Of a stretch of DNA of 64,000 bases, positions 47,790 through 60,138 are shown one piece after another. The notes beneath the pieces were generated by a model. The model saw nothing but the letters and a program-made list of their open reading frames with translations, made no database searches and was not told the origin of the DNA. Source of the stretch: Gnetum montanum (lineage: Eukaryota > Streptophyta > Gnetopsida > Gnetales > Gnetaceae); assembly GCA_015680685.1 (NCBI GenBank), contig MNCI01024146.1, positions 282,124 through 346,123 on the forward strand, given 5' to 3'. Made by a program: the position numbers and the translations under genes. Numbering within the stretch: position 1 is the stretch's first letter; each line of letters begins with the position of its first letter.

Positions 47790-49090
47790 CTTGGTTAAGA
47801 TGGAATAACAAAGAGGAGGAGAGCCCACTTTTTAATCAATTTCCTAATGAAATCCTCTTTGTTGATGATATAAATAAATAAGTTCCCAATGAGCGTAAGT
47901 GGTATGATGGTGTTCTCACTTATCTTATCACTCAGGAGATGCCACAAGAGTTGGACCATAAGAAGAAATAATACTTTCTTTACCAAGTGAAATACTTCAA
48001 GGAGATCAATGAACACCTCTATAAGGTGTGCGTTGATGGCTTGGTTTGTTTGTGTGTCCATGATGCTAATCAACTATGCATTCTCCAAGATGCTCATAAG
48101 GGTCGTAGTGGGGTTCACGATGTTGGGAGATGCACAACCACTAAGATCCTGATGGTAGGGTATTATTGGCCAACACTCTTCAAAGATTCTCACCAATTTG
48201 TCCACTCTTATGAACATTTTCAACATGTTGGTGGAATGATCCCTCATATTGAGGAACCTCAGTAGTGGATCCAAAAAGTGAAACCCTTTAACATCTAAGG
48301 CATTAACTTAATGGGTCCCATCACATCCATGTTAAATGAAAAGGCATACATCATTGTCAATTTTGACTATTGTATGAAATGGGTAGAAGTAGCAATCTTC
48401 ATCAACTATACATCCTCTACAGTTTCTTAGTTTTTACAACAAAAATGTTGTAAATAGGTTTGATGTGCCATGTGCACTTATTTTTAACAATGGTACTCAG
48501 TTTATAGGCACTACATTTAGAAGGCTTATGCAATGCTTGGGTGTTGAGCATACATTAACAACATCCTACCACCTCCAAGTCAATGATTAAGTAGAGGTAA
48601 CAAATAGGAAAATCACTAACATCTTAACAAGAATAGTTAGCTAATATAGGAGAGATTGGGGTATGAAACTCAATGACGCTCTTTGGACTCTCCCTATGAT
48701 TTGGTGTATAGAAAATTGCCAACTCTTCATATTTAGTCTAAGCTTTGTACCCTTTCAACAGCTTGTGATCTTGACCTTGACCTAAGTCTAGTACAAAAAG
48801 AAAGACTAATGAACCTCAACCTACTAGACAAGAACCAATTAGTAGCATTTTCATCTAATGAGTTGCACAAGACATTCAATAAGCAATGCTATGATCTCAA
48901 AATAAGAAAAGTAAAATTTTAACTAAGAGACAAGGTCCTTTACTAGAATCCCATTCATGTGCCACAAAGAACTAAGTTCCAAAAATTGTGGGAAGCACCT
49001 TACATCATTTATGAAACCTTTCCTTCTAGGGCCATGTTGATATACAAACCTGAAGCCCAAATAAGAAATTTCTAGTCAACATGCAACAAA
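47790..49090 (+). pseudogene. Integrase of element D, broken
   Basis: The segment 47987-48265 encodes NEHLYKVCVDGLVCLCVHDA, the lead-in to the zinc-binding domain, and then DAHKGRSGVHDVGRCTTTKI and the matching helix, with the HHCC residues partly lost. The core follows with IVNFDYCMKWVEVAIF (48355) and a damaged remainder. The C-terminal part near 48970 (RTKFQKLWEAPYIIYETF) resembles the tail that follows gypsy integrase cores. No chromodomain was seen. Confidence 0.7.
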
Positions 49091-49099
49091 TCAAACTTT

Positions 49100-51369
49100 T
49101 CCATGAGCCCAAGAGAGCCAATGACCACAAAATTGCCTTGGATGCATGGTCATTATTTCAAATATCCTTCTTCCAACTCAATCATGGAGGAGATGGCCAT
49201 TCATTTTGATCATACAAAGTGACTCCTTGGTTTCTACCCTTTTTTGTTTTACAACATCATTAATACATTTTTCTCTTTCCTACATATTTTATAATTTCTT
49301 ATATTTTTTACTTTATTTGGTTTGAATTTCTCTTATGTTTTTCTAATTTTTTCCTTTATTGCCAATAGGACACAGTGTAGCTATAGTTGCTTGATGGTGG
49401 CTTATACTATAATGTTATTTGATTACTAATGTTTGGATTCTATCTTTGAATTTTGGTATCAATAACTAAGACATGGTTTCTTTTTCATGACATAGGTAGT
49501 AAGTCCATGTCATCCACACATCCACAAACTCTATGGTATTTCTTGTTTTGGAAATATGAGGTCCCTTCCTTAATAAGAACTTTTTAATGAACTTATGACC
49601 TTGGTATTTTTCAAACTTGGAAAAGATTAAATGGATTGATAAGGATGTGACTTCAAGGGGATTTGATGCTCTTTGTACTTGCCTACCCTCTTGAGTGCAT
49701 GAGTGTTTTCATGGATTTCTTACCATTCCACTATCGAGCAATAACATGAAGTTAAAGTCTTTGCATGGTGTGGTTCCCATCTAAAAATCCATAAAAATAT
49801 AAAATTAAAAAAAAACTAATAAAAATTCAAAGCACACCCCTTAGACTCAATAATGAGCTATAAGCACTAGTTATGGAGCTATAAAGACATGTTACCCATG
49901 CCTGTAGGTCATCTCTAACTAAGGTCTATCTCAATTTTTGGTTCTCTTTTCTTCTCTTTTAGGAAGGGTGATTGATCTATGGGAGCATTCTTTTGTCTTG
50001 AGGAGGTGTACTTCTCTTAAAGTATTAATGTGAAGTCACTAAAAGTTATTGGTTTTAATCTAGACTAAGGATGAACATTATTAGGTCATCTTAAACATAA
50101 TTTACACAAGGGACTTCATGTGGTCACAATTCAGGACACCATTTCACCTTCTCTTTCATCTACAACTACTTCTCATAATTCACCTCACAACCTATTTTTC
50201 ATGATTTTGTTCAATGTCTTAGTTTGATATGTTAAAATTCTTAGGTAGTTTCTTCTAGGATTTAGTCCTTAACTTTTCACAACCATTAATCAAATATGGA
50301 ATCCAAAGACTCATTCGTTTGAAGGCATGCAAGGACATTAAAAGCATGAGGCAACTTTGGTGAGGATCCACTTACATACCTCTTAGTTGGGCTAGTTTAA
50401 GTTCTTTATCCTTAGGGATTTTTACGATCAAATCCTTTGTGCATCCCATTGATTGCATCCAATTATGTGCTCCTTCATAATGTTCTCCACTAAAAAACTC
50501 TTCTTGTTGTGAATTATCTAACCCTCTTTAAGAATTTCATCATGTTCATGACTTTTTTGACTCTCCAAGAACTTCAAGTTATGTTAATATTGATAATTTT
50601 TAGAGTCTAGAACCTTCCAAAGCCCTAACTTTCCAACCACTTGTCTAATCACCCTTGTTTTTCAATCCTACCACTACTAGAGGTATGATTTCAATCCTAG
50701 GGAGCACACACCTTAGGATTTTTATGGAAAATTTTTCAAACTTTCATAAAGGTTTAACTAATGAAATAACATTAAAACCATTAATTTATGAGGTTAAACC
50801 CTTGCAACGAACTCTAGTAGGCATAGAAATCAAATACTATTAAAATAATTAATCTACCATAATCACAACTTAGCCAAGTGTAACTATCCAAGAGAGACAA
50901 GTTACCTATACATTATAAGTTATACATCACACACTAATCCTTGATTCTATTGTGATCACATATAGTACCAAAATGGAAGCATGGACTAGAAGCAGGACCA
51001 TCCCAACTAAGGGACAAGTGGCCTAGAGTATGAAGAAGTTAATAGCTTAAACAATCCCAAGAAAAGGTAGCGGAAGCCAAGCAGAGGGACCTCTTCAGGA
51101 CTATTTGATCTTCTTTATAAGCTTCAAGGTACCAAAGGGGTTTGGATGTTAATTTTTGCTAGGGTGTTCAAATTTATTTTCATGAACACTAAATTTTATA
51201 AAAGATTGTAAATCCATAGAGTTGTGCACTTACTATATGCTTTTTTGGTCTAAGTTAGTTTGTGTGTCAATTAGTTAGTCAATAATCCCATACCTTCCTA
51301 ATATTTTATAAAGAGCTTGTTCCTCCTTTTGTTCACCTAAGGACAAGTTTTCATTCAATCATGGAGCTA
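49100..51369 (+). other. Non-coding 3' region of element D
   Basis: The stretch carries, in plus orientation, the landmarks of A, B, C and E: AAGGATGTGACTTCAAGGGG (49641-49660), CAAAGCACACCCCTTAGAC (near 49830), CTCTAACTAAGGTC (near 49914) and AACTTTGGTGAGGATCCACT (near 50355). I see no convincing ORF; 50655-50843 has no recognisable content. Confidence 0.55.
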
Positions 51370-52166
51370 TGATGTATCATTTTTTGCTTAGGCCTCGATA
51401 TTGGATAACATGCTACGTTATCAGATATCCAATATCGCAGGATGCATGCCTACCTATAAATACAGCACTTGGGTGCACAATTTATCCATTCCTTTCCTTA
51501 GTTGTTAGCAAAGCTCTTGTAGTTTATTTTCTCTAGATTTGGAATATTTTCTAAGTGCCCACAGTAGGAGTCAAAGAGTGCATGGATCTTTATTCGAGCA
51601 CTGATATACTTGAGCACCTTAGTGTGAATGACGATAAAGATGAGCTTTTCTAATGAAACCTTGGAGCACTTGGAATAGGTTAATGCTTTCATTATGCATT
51701 TAATAGTTATGCGATTTAATTTAATAAATTTTAACGAACTAACTAATATCAATTAAACAGAAAACATAAGTATGACTACTTCGAGCATATGTTTGGTAAC
51801 CTAGTGGCATTATAATGTGTTCAAGATGTGTACGGAAAGTGGAAACACATGTCTATGTTAGAATTATTAAGTGTTAATAAGTTAGTAGATTAATTAGATT
51901 AATTACATATTAAATTTACTTTGTTTTTAGCACTTAGGCGATTAAACCATAAAAGAAAAAATGATAAAAATTAGATGCCTCAATTACACTTAACCATACA
52001 CTTGCACTTCACAAGTGGAATTAAGAAGATAATGATTGCAATGGCTAGATTCACCTCCTAGAAGCTAGTGCACTTAGATAGCTAAAGTCTACAAAATTCG
52101 ACCAGATCACTAAGTGAACACTTGCGAAACATATGGTTGGGAGTAGAGTATACTTGTTGCTCATCA
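51370..52166 (+). repeat. 3' LTR of element D
   Basis: It begins TGATGTATCATTTTTTGC and ends TTGTTGCTCATCA, giving TGATG...CATCA termini. The TATA box CCTATAAATACAGC is near 51453. It is clearly the partner of 35543-36366, with scattered substitutions and small gaps. Confidence 0.8.
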
Positions 52167-52456
52167 TTTTCCAACAGAAAAAGCATAACTATGATCTCTC
52201 TTTATGAGTCAAATACTAGATTCTCAAAGATATCAATTTTCAGCTATAACTTCAAGTAAAAAAGCTTCTATTGAAAGCTAAATAATTAATTTCTTTTCCA
52301 TAGTATTAATTTATTTTTGTTTTAGAGGCTCAAGAATAAGAAGCTTTTAACTTTTATTTCTACTTGTTTATTTTTTATTGATATACTCTTCTATCTTTTG
52401 AAAGAGTTTTGTTCTTCTCTTTACAAGAAACTCTTTAGTAAAAAGTGAAAACCTAT

Positions 52457-53180
52457 TGATGAGTGGTGAGATACCCCTACACTCAACCATACCAATACAA
52501 GCATTCTCATGCACGATCCAGTCGAACTCCACAGACGGACTAGTTGTGGCACCTAGACAGTTAACCTTAGGTCGCAGTTCACTGTCTTCCCACTTGGACT
52601 AGTATTATATTTGTCACATATGGTTTAGTCTAGAGTGAGGTGTATGATGTGTTCCTAATTCTAACNNNNNNNNNNNNNNNNNNNNNNNNNNNNNNNNNNN
52701 NNNNNNNNNNNNNNNNNNNGTACACATCTTGGACCTCGTGCATGACTACCACTGGGATTACCAAGCGTAGATCCTAGGTACACCACTCGGATACCAAGTA
52801 GTCACACTTAAATGCTCGTAATCAAGTCGTACTTATTCCGCGTTACTAGGAGATAAGGGTGAGAGAGAAAGCAGTAAATAACAATTAAATAAACAAAGTG
52901 AATGTTGCAATGATGAAGTAATATCGATCTTTATTGCTGGTCATGTGCGTGTCCAAGTACGTCACGCTTGAATAAAGAATGTCATACAATTACATTCACC
53001 ACACTACAGGCAGACAAGGGAAAAAATAATCTATCTCTGGGGTGATCAAACTACCAGAGCTTTGCTACTTCTATTCTAGGATGATAAACAAGGGAGAGCC
53101 ACTTCTTATTTATAGACATTGTGGTGAACTACAATATCACGTACGCAATATTGCAGCCCATGCGATATCGCGTCCCATCA
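52457..53180 (-). repeat. 3' LTR of element E, with sequence gap
   Basis: It runs from TGATGAGTGGTGAGATACCC to GCGTCCCATCA. The 54 Ns at 52666-52719 replace sequence that is present in the other LTR. A minus-strand TATA box (CTATAAATAAG) is near 53108. The adjacent inside sequence, TGGGGGTA on the minus strand, is the polypurine tract. Confidence 0.8.
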
Positions 53181-53348
53181 TACCCCCATGACTGAATAAA
53201 AACTCCTCCTCGAGTTACAAAGAGAACAAGCTCCATTGATTACATAGTGGATAGGTATGGGATTATTAACTGAAAAAAGAAATGAAATTATGCCGCAGTG
53301 TGGGAAGACGCAACATAGAAAAATACTACAACTACAAAAAAAGGAAAC

Positions 53349-56114
53349 TCAAGTAGTTCCTAGTGGCAGTGGCTCCTCCATGGGTGCTTTCCCTTTCTCA
53401 TGTGCTCTAGGATTTGAAGCTTGATGGCATTGAAGTATGGCCTGGAGCTTCTCCTCTTCAGTCTAAGGATCTTGTGCCATCCATGCTAGTGTTCCAATAT
53501 TTGACAGAGTTGGCACTTCCCATGGACAGGGTAGTTGCGGGAACATCTAGTTGGCCTTGACATACCACACCACGAACACTCGTCATTCTTCCTCATAGGC
53601 TCTGGCTTTGTCTTTGTATTCATGAAGATCTATTAGCCATCAAGCCAAGTCAGTTGCAACATCTTTCTGTCCCTGGTAGCTTGCTTTTACCACCTCAAGT
53701 TAAAAATTTGTGACATCTAGTTTCCCAACAATCTTCTTGCGCTCTGCAAATTCTGCTTCATATTTGATATGGGTGGAAGCTACCTGCTACTCAAGCTCTG
53801 ATCTCAGGCATCCTACTATTAACATGGCAAGGTTGGCATATCTAAGTTTTTCCAACTCCATGTATTCTATCAAGTTTTGAATCTGCAGGTCCCAGTTCTT
53901 AACTTTCGCTTATTGGGTGAAGGCATATGTGTACAATATGGCCTGCCAATCAGTGTGTTGAGCACTGATATTATTGATTTAAGCCTTGGCCATATAGATC
54001 TCCTTCTCTAGAATTTTTTTATACATCCCCACCTAATCATGAAAGTGCTCCTTTAGCTTCTCGTGTTGTTTAGCCTCATTCTTCCATGCGCTTATCTCAA
54101 TTGCCGACTTTTGGCGAATAACGCGTACCTCCTCCATTGAGAGGGTTTGATTTTCTCTCACTAAATAGCTTACATCTCGATTAACCTGAATGAATTGTTC
54201 TCATAGTTGATGAAAGTGTTCATTGAGAACGTTCTTTTGTTTCTCTACAGTGGCCAACCGAAGATTGTTTGCAACCAATTGCTTGTTTTCTTCCTCTAAG
54301 GCCTTGAGTGCCTTAAGATGCGCATGGGTTTATGCTTGTGATGTGGAGGCATCCCAAATAGTTGTCTCCTTTTCTCCTACCACCTTTGTATTCTCTACTA
54401 TTAATTTTGTTAGCTGCTCCATTCTAAAATTTTCTAGCTAGTCTGTGGGAACAAATTGTAGAGGATCCCTCTATGCTGCTTGTAAGGTCGTGAGCTGCTC
54501 TTGTAGTTTCTGCACTTCAGCTTCAGCATGCTCGACCCTTACTTTGGATATGACCAGCTTCCACTTTTTGGAAATGAGGTCTGATTGAATTGCTGTTACA
54601 TCCTGGGGGATGTCAAATAGGAATGTCATGACTTGCCCTATTTGAAGCAATCTATCCAGCACATCCTCATGTTCTGCAAGAGTCATTGAGGTTTCGGCAA
54701 GAGTTTAAGCATCTCGTGCTCCTAAGAGATCTACTAGTGGCACAACAGGTACATTAAAAGATTCTTTAATGTGGTCTATGACCACTTCTGTAGCTCCCGT
54801 GGCATTCTGGTGGTGCATGACCACCATAGTTGCCCCCTCACCAGTCTCTAACTACACCTGGAAAGATGCTGCATTTCTTGAGATCTATTGTGACCATTTA
54901 CTTTTCCCTCCTCTTGCTTGAATGGATATTTCTTCCCTTATGCGATCTAATGAAACTGTAGGCTGATTGGCATCATAGATGATGCGGAAGAGATTTTCGT
55001 CATCACAACTTTCCCAACTAACCATCTCAACGATAGCCCTCAGATGCCTCATCGACGGTCTGTAGGCTTGTGGTGGTGGCGGTTGATCTTGGCTTGTGTT
55101 AGGCCCTGCTTCCTATTGTTGGCTGGGACCTATGGCTAGAGGTTGACTAGTTCCAGCCACATGTTCTTCTTCTTGTTCTGGTCTTAGCTCTTCACCAATG
55201 CTCTTTCTTGGAGCTGGCGCCTTTAACAATTTAGCATAAGAAGCATTCTAGGCTTTTCAGAGGATGTCATTAGTGTACCCCCAAATACTAGCACATCGGA
55301 AAAGCTTTCTGATAAGACAGGGAAAAGGTAACGCCATCTTCCCTATCTTCCTTTCTTTGAACTTCCTCAGGATCTCCATGAAATATAGATGGGGTAGGTC
55401 AGCATTAACCTATCCCATCAACACTACACATCCTCTAGCCTCATACATGGATATTCTTTTTAATTCTTTTGTGGGGAAGAGGTGATATGTTCCGATTTTG
55501 AAATAAACTCTCTCTTTTGTTATCAATTCTCCAAATGCTTTGTCTCTTCCATAAGCCTTCTCTAACCAATTCTTTCACACATCAGGGTCTAAACGGGTAG
55601 ATAACCAAGCAACCTAGGGTCTTGAGTTCGAAAGGTTTAACACTTACAAAATTTCTTGCGCAGAGAAGTCAACTGTTACACCACAAATATTAACTGTGAT
55701 GCCCTACTCCCTATTGTGCCAAAACTAGTACGTTTCTCCTAGGTACCAGGAATTGCTTTCAAAGAGGACAGGCCATAAGGGAGATCCTTTGAGGTGATCC
55801 CTAATAGCCTCAGGAGCGAACTCTACAAAAGATTCAAAGTTTAACTCCACAATCACTGTAGCGAATGTGGAGTTTTCATGGATGGCCTAAACATATTCTA
55901 GGGGAAACGTGAGTTGTTGTCCCAATTTAGGCATAGCAACAGCTCCTCCTTCTACCTACCTAGACAGTCTGGTAGGAGGTTCATCTTGATGGATGCCGAA
56001 TGATTGTGCCTCATATTCTGTATGTTGTCTAGTAGGGCCTTGTCTTCCACCTCTCCGAGATCATTTCGTTCCACCTTGAGCAAGACCCTCATGTTGTACA
56101 CGTTTCGAGGCCAT
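53349..56114 (-). pseudogene. Extra ORF of element E (coiled-coil protein), stop-riddled but in frame
   Basis: From ATG at 56114 (MASKRVQHEGLAQGG) to a stop at 53349 one frame of 922 codons can be followed, interrupted by roughly 15-20 stops, mostly TAG or TGA reachable from CAG or CGA by one change. Residues about 175-265 (FKIGTYHLFPTKELKRISMY, MALPFPCLIRKLF) resemble the putative plant transposon-protein domain found in accessory ORFs of Tat-type elements. The middle is proline-rich (QDQPPPPQAYRPSMRHLRAI). Residues about 470-880 are charged heptad-like helices (VRVEHAEAEVQKLQEQLTTL). Function is unknown; it could be a structural protein. The orientation matches gag. Confidence 0.6.
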
Positions 56115-56561
56115 TCTACAATCACACAGGTCAAGCGTTAGTAAGATTTCTTTTCAAAGTCAAGTTATACCTTACTGCTTGCCTTAGTTAAAGATCTTAT
56201 GTTATCACATGTGATCATGCCCAAAATTTGTAATAATGGGTCTTGTGACTTAGGTTGTTGTCATTTTAATCCCTCGGTGGCAAAATTATTCTAAGTGTTA
56301 AAGTTAATTACCCTAATTGATGTCCTTTGAGCAATGATAAATTTCAAAAAAGTTAGGCACTTTTTGGTAAGTGTCTCTCCCCCATGACTAAACTGAACAC
56401 TCCAGGTTCAAGTAGGTTCAAATGGAATAAAAATCGGAGTACCAATGAGCAAGATCGAGTGAGAAAAGCAAGGGTCACGCAATCGAAAGTCATAGAGAAA
56501 AATTTTAGAAACTCCCCCCTGTGGAAATGGCAAAATGATGCTAAGTGTTGCGGCGGGGGTA

Positions 56562-56650
56562 CCTATTTATAGGTAAATGGGATGCGATATCGCGTACGAT
56601 ACATTGCATACATGATATCATGTGGGACACGATATCGTGTATGCGATATC
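56562..56650 (-). promoter_or_regulatory. Internal LTR-like promoter module of element E
   Basis: Four GATATC palindromes (56586, 56614, 56631, 56645) are followed on the minus strand by CCTATAAATAGG (56573-56562). This is the same arrangement as the U3 promoter of the family's LTRs, but it lies inside the element, about 450 bases upstream of the extra ORF and pointing at it. The terminal CCCATCA of an LTR is not there, so it is either an eroded LTR piece or an internal promoter. Activity is inferred only. Confidence 0.45.
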
Positions 56651-56699
56651 TCGTCCCTAGTGATGTGAGACACCAAGGAAATACCAAATTTTTAAAGAA

Positions 56700-58040
56700 T
56701 TTTCTTGAAATTAATGTTGGAAATTGAGGACACTGGCAAGTATTAAGATGTCCTAGGGTAATTTCATTAATTTGAGAGGCAGCATGAATGATAATGATGT
56801 GAACATTAGCAATAAAAACTTGGCGGTTAAGAAAAAAGGGAATGTAATGGTACATTGGAACATTAAAGTTTAGAGGGATGATAATAGGAAAAGAAAATCA
56901 ATTGAAAAATTAATCTAAGGGTAAGAAATTGTGTGTGTAAGCTATGTCCTAGTGAAGATTACACAAGTGGATCCTCCCCAAAGTAGGTTCCAACCTATAA
57001 TGCCCTTGTGTAACCACACTTAAAGTGTTCATGGGCACTAGAAGGGTTAAATGTAATCTGCACTAACTCCATAAAACACACACATGTAAATATCACCAGA
57101 ATAAAATGAAAATTCTATGCTACATAGGACACGAACTACAATTACACGAATAGTGAGATGAGACGAACTATAGAAAGGGATCATAGAGATTGGGACATGA
57201 GGTAACTGACCCAGGACACAGTGAATCTTGTGTGTAAAGCATGATTAATGTGTCATTAACCCGTCATTCCACGATCAGGACCAAGTCCATTCCTCTCAAT
57301 AGTGACATTGCATTGTTTCATCCCATGATGAGCAACGATGAAAGTACCATAACAACAAGGCGTACGATCACTTGGCGTTTTATGCAAGGGAGGAGTGAAT
57401 TTTGTCTTGTGGCACTTCCTTTTCTTTTTTTCTTTTCTTTTCTCTTTTTTTTTTTCACTTTACTGAATCCAGAGAAGCTGCCAACCTTCAGGCATGGGTG
57501 CATGTCTTTCCAGTGGGAACCCCTAGAATAGCGTTTGATTTTCATGTGCCCTTTTTGATTACTCTTACTCCCATTTTTCATTAGATCTACAAGAATCTTA
57601 GTACAACCATGTTGCATGATAACTCCCACAGATGTCACCAAAGAGAATCCACAAGTCCCCTTGATGTCACACCCTAATCATTCCCTCTTAGTCCATCCTT
57701 CTTCATTCCGAGTACAATGAACACAAAATTAATTTTAAGTTTTAAAAATGTCAAGAATATCACTGTACCCTCAAACAGAACCTCTTTATTTGTAGAATGG
57801 ATGAGTGGGTGTAATGGGCTCACTGTTCCAAATAATTGATCATTCATGACTTACTAACATAGGACACACCTCAACCAACAATCCACATGAGTGTTTTATT
57901 CATAGACGAGATTACTTACAAAAACGTGAAAAGACAAAAACAAAAAAATATAAAAAGATAAAACAAAAAGTTGAAAAATAAAAAACTGGAAAGCAAAAAA
58001 TTGTAAAATTAAAGAAAATAAAAAGTATTTATTAGTCCCC
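56700..58040 (-). other. Non-coding stretch of element E between gag and the promoter module
   Basis: It contains two landmarks of the family's 3' block: TCCCCTTGATGTCACACCCTA at 57656-57675 and GGATCCTCCCCAAAGTAGG near 56967. A pyrimidine-rich run lies near 57417-57460. ORFs at 57241-57641 on both strands have no recognisable domain. Confidence 0.5.
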
Positions 58041-58231
58041 CTTGTTATTAAAATGGGGGATATCCCCCATAACTAATCGGTTGAGGATAGCAAGGATTAA
58101 GAAATGAAGGATGAGGATCCTTGCATGTTGGAAGTATTGAAACTGGTCCATACTTACCCCANCTTCATTTCTTAATCCTTGCTATCCTCAACCGATTAGT
58201 TATGGGGGATATCCCCCATTTTAATAACAAG
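58041..58231. repeat. 69-base exact inverted duplication between Ns
   Basis: The segment 58163-58231, flanked by single Ns at 58162 and 58232, is the exact reverse complement of 58041-58109. It sits in the gag tail of element E. The Ns at both edges point to a misplaced or inverted assembly fill. Confidence 0.85.
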
Positions 58232-58239
58232 NCCGTTAG

Positions 58240-60082
58240 ATGGTATGCAAGGATTGGGATGCCTTCCATGGTTGTGTTCATTAGGCTGAATTGTTGTTGG
58301 AGTGTAAGTTGGTGGCCCCGTTGAAGTGACATGAGGCATTGGGTTTGAAGGTAAGGATGCACCACAGTGTGGGACTTGTGCGGAGTTGGAAGATGCATTG
58401 GCCTCTGAATTGTCTTGTCCCTTCTTACGGCCGTGTTTAAAGAAAGGACACTTTTGATGTTGAGAAGGCTTTTCACTGCTATTAGTAGTAGTAGCACAAG
58501 TGTCATTCATAGGTTGTTGCGATGGTATAGACAACTTAGGAATAGTTTGTAATAATGTAGAAGGAGGGAAAGGATGAGAATGCTGAAAGTTAGGAGGAGG
58601 ATAAGGTGCAAAAGGTGGTGGTTGTGTTGGAGCCATGGGTTGATAGTATTGTGGAGAATGGTATTGTGGTGAGATAGATTATGTTGGTCCAAATGGAGAA
58701 ATAGGATGTTGTACGTGATAAGCATTTGCATTCGGAAAATATGGAGGGTTCCTCCAGCCTAAGGATGGTCTCCCCCACGACTGGGATTGTTGCCACTGTG
58801 TTTGAACACAGTATCTTTGTACGAACTCTGGATGTAACATGTTTCCCCAATGCTCATGTAGATGTAACAATATCAGGCATTGGCCTTTGGGGTGATTGTA
58901 CAGGCATATGTTGCATTCATATGTATGATTGACAGTTGAGCACTTATTCCCTTTATTCTTTTTCTCCGAATTTCTAATGTTTTCTCCTACTTCTTGGGTT
59001 GTCAAAACTCTATCCCCAATGTTGTTGATGTACTCTCCACACTTTTGATACATCCATTCCAACATCTTATTAATCTTTGCCTCGACTTCCTCTAACAATT
59101 ATTGTATTGGCAAAGATGATGTTTCCACCTTGAGATTAGTTGATTTCTCCTTTGTAAGATCATGGGCCTTTGTTGAGTTGAAATTTTGGTCCTGTTGGTT
59201 TTTTTCAACATTCTCCCATCTAGCCATATCTCCTTCTTCTTTTGCTACCCGCTTAATAAGCTCTTGGATTTGATGGGTTCATAGTTCATATAGTTGTCCT
59301 TCGGCATATACCCCTAAGGTCTCTCTTGTTTCATTACGTAGCCCATCAATAATATGGTACATTAGCCTTTCCTCAGAAAACCCATGGCCTACACAATTGT
59401 TTAACAGTGCATAATATCTCTCTAAGGCCATGTCCAAGGGTTCATGTTTTGCTTGTTTCCACTCTTGGATTTGTTTCCTCAAGGCTGACACTCTTGCGTA
59501 GGTTTGATATTTTTCATTAAAGACTTCTACCATTGTTGACCAACGTCATATTGAATTTGGTTTTAATGATCTATACCATACTTTTGCTTGGTCAACGAGT
59601 GTCATAGGAAAGAGCTTAAGTTTTTGCCACCCGTTATCAATGTTGTTCCATGTGCAGGTATCATAGAAGGCTTGTAAATGTTGATGCAGATCAAAGTCAT
59701 AGCCTCCTGAGAATTTAGGAAAGTTTTTTAAATCGAGCCTGGGTAGACGGCTCTCTTTAAGATGCCTACGTGAGATTCAAATAGGCTCGTGTATTTGCAT
59801 TAGGCTTGTAGTGGCCAGTAGGGGTTCATTGTCATCATGTAAGTTATGCTTTCGTGTGTTGGGATGATGTTGCTTTTGTTCATGTTTATAAGAAACTTCC
59901 ACTTCAGGTTGTACACTCCAATCTTCATCATCATATAGTTTGTTGGTTCTCCAATAAACTTTCTCACTAAGTGTGGCATTATTATTATCTTGTAGGAGAG
60001 GCATTGTTGTGTGTGAATTTAAACGTGACTTTTTATAATTACTTCTTTCTAAGAGATATATCATTAAGTTCTTATACAACAA
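58240..60082 (-). pseudogene. gag of element E, scattered stops
   Basis: On the minus strand an acidic and His-rich N-terminal region (60082-59777) is followed by the gag domain: LDLKNFPKFSGGYDFDLHQH (near 59735), WYRSLKPNSI, FNEKYQTYARVSALRKQIQE (59510), WKQAKHEPLDMALERYYALL and GFSEERLMYHIIDGLRNETR. A coiled-coil-like helix (59098-59030) precedes the zinc knuckle CNICLYNHPKGQC near 58910, spaced CX2CX3HX4C. A long proline/serine/histidine-rich tail follows (58640-58240). It is nearly open; the breaks I saw are single stops. The tail ends at an N and an inverted insert. Confidence 0.75.
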
Positions 60083-60119
60083 CCTTGTATGATATAACTA
60101 ATCTAGATAACTAGCACTG

Positions 60120-60137
60120 TCCTTGGAAACGGTGCCT
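60120..60137 (-). other. Primer-binding site of element E
   Basis: The minus strand reads AGGCACCGTTTCCAAGGA, matching the tRNA-Asp-type site TGGCGCCGTTGCCGGGGA with a handful of substitutions, next to the LTR. Confidence 0.65.
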
Positions 60138-60138
60138 A

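Larger units (their letters stand above)
35543..52166 (+). mobile_element. Gypsy element D, pol-bearing, with element C nested inside
   Basis: This plus-strand LTR retrotransposon has LTRs at 35543-36366 and 51370-52166, a primer-binding site after the first LTR and the order gag, protease, RT, RNase H, integrase. Element C (36414-42961) lies in its leader, so D itself is about 10 kb. Flanks TTTTT (35538-35542) and TTTTC (52167-52171) may be a decayed target duplication. All reading frames are broken. D carries the enzymes that B, C and E lack and shares their gag type and non-coding block. Confidence 0.8.
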
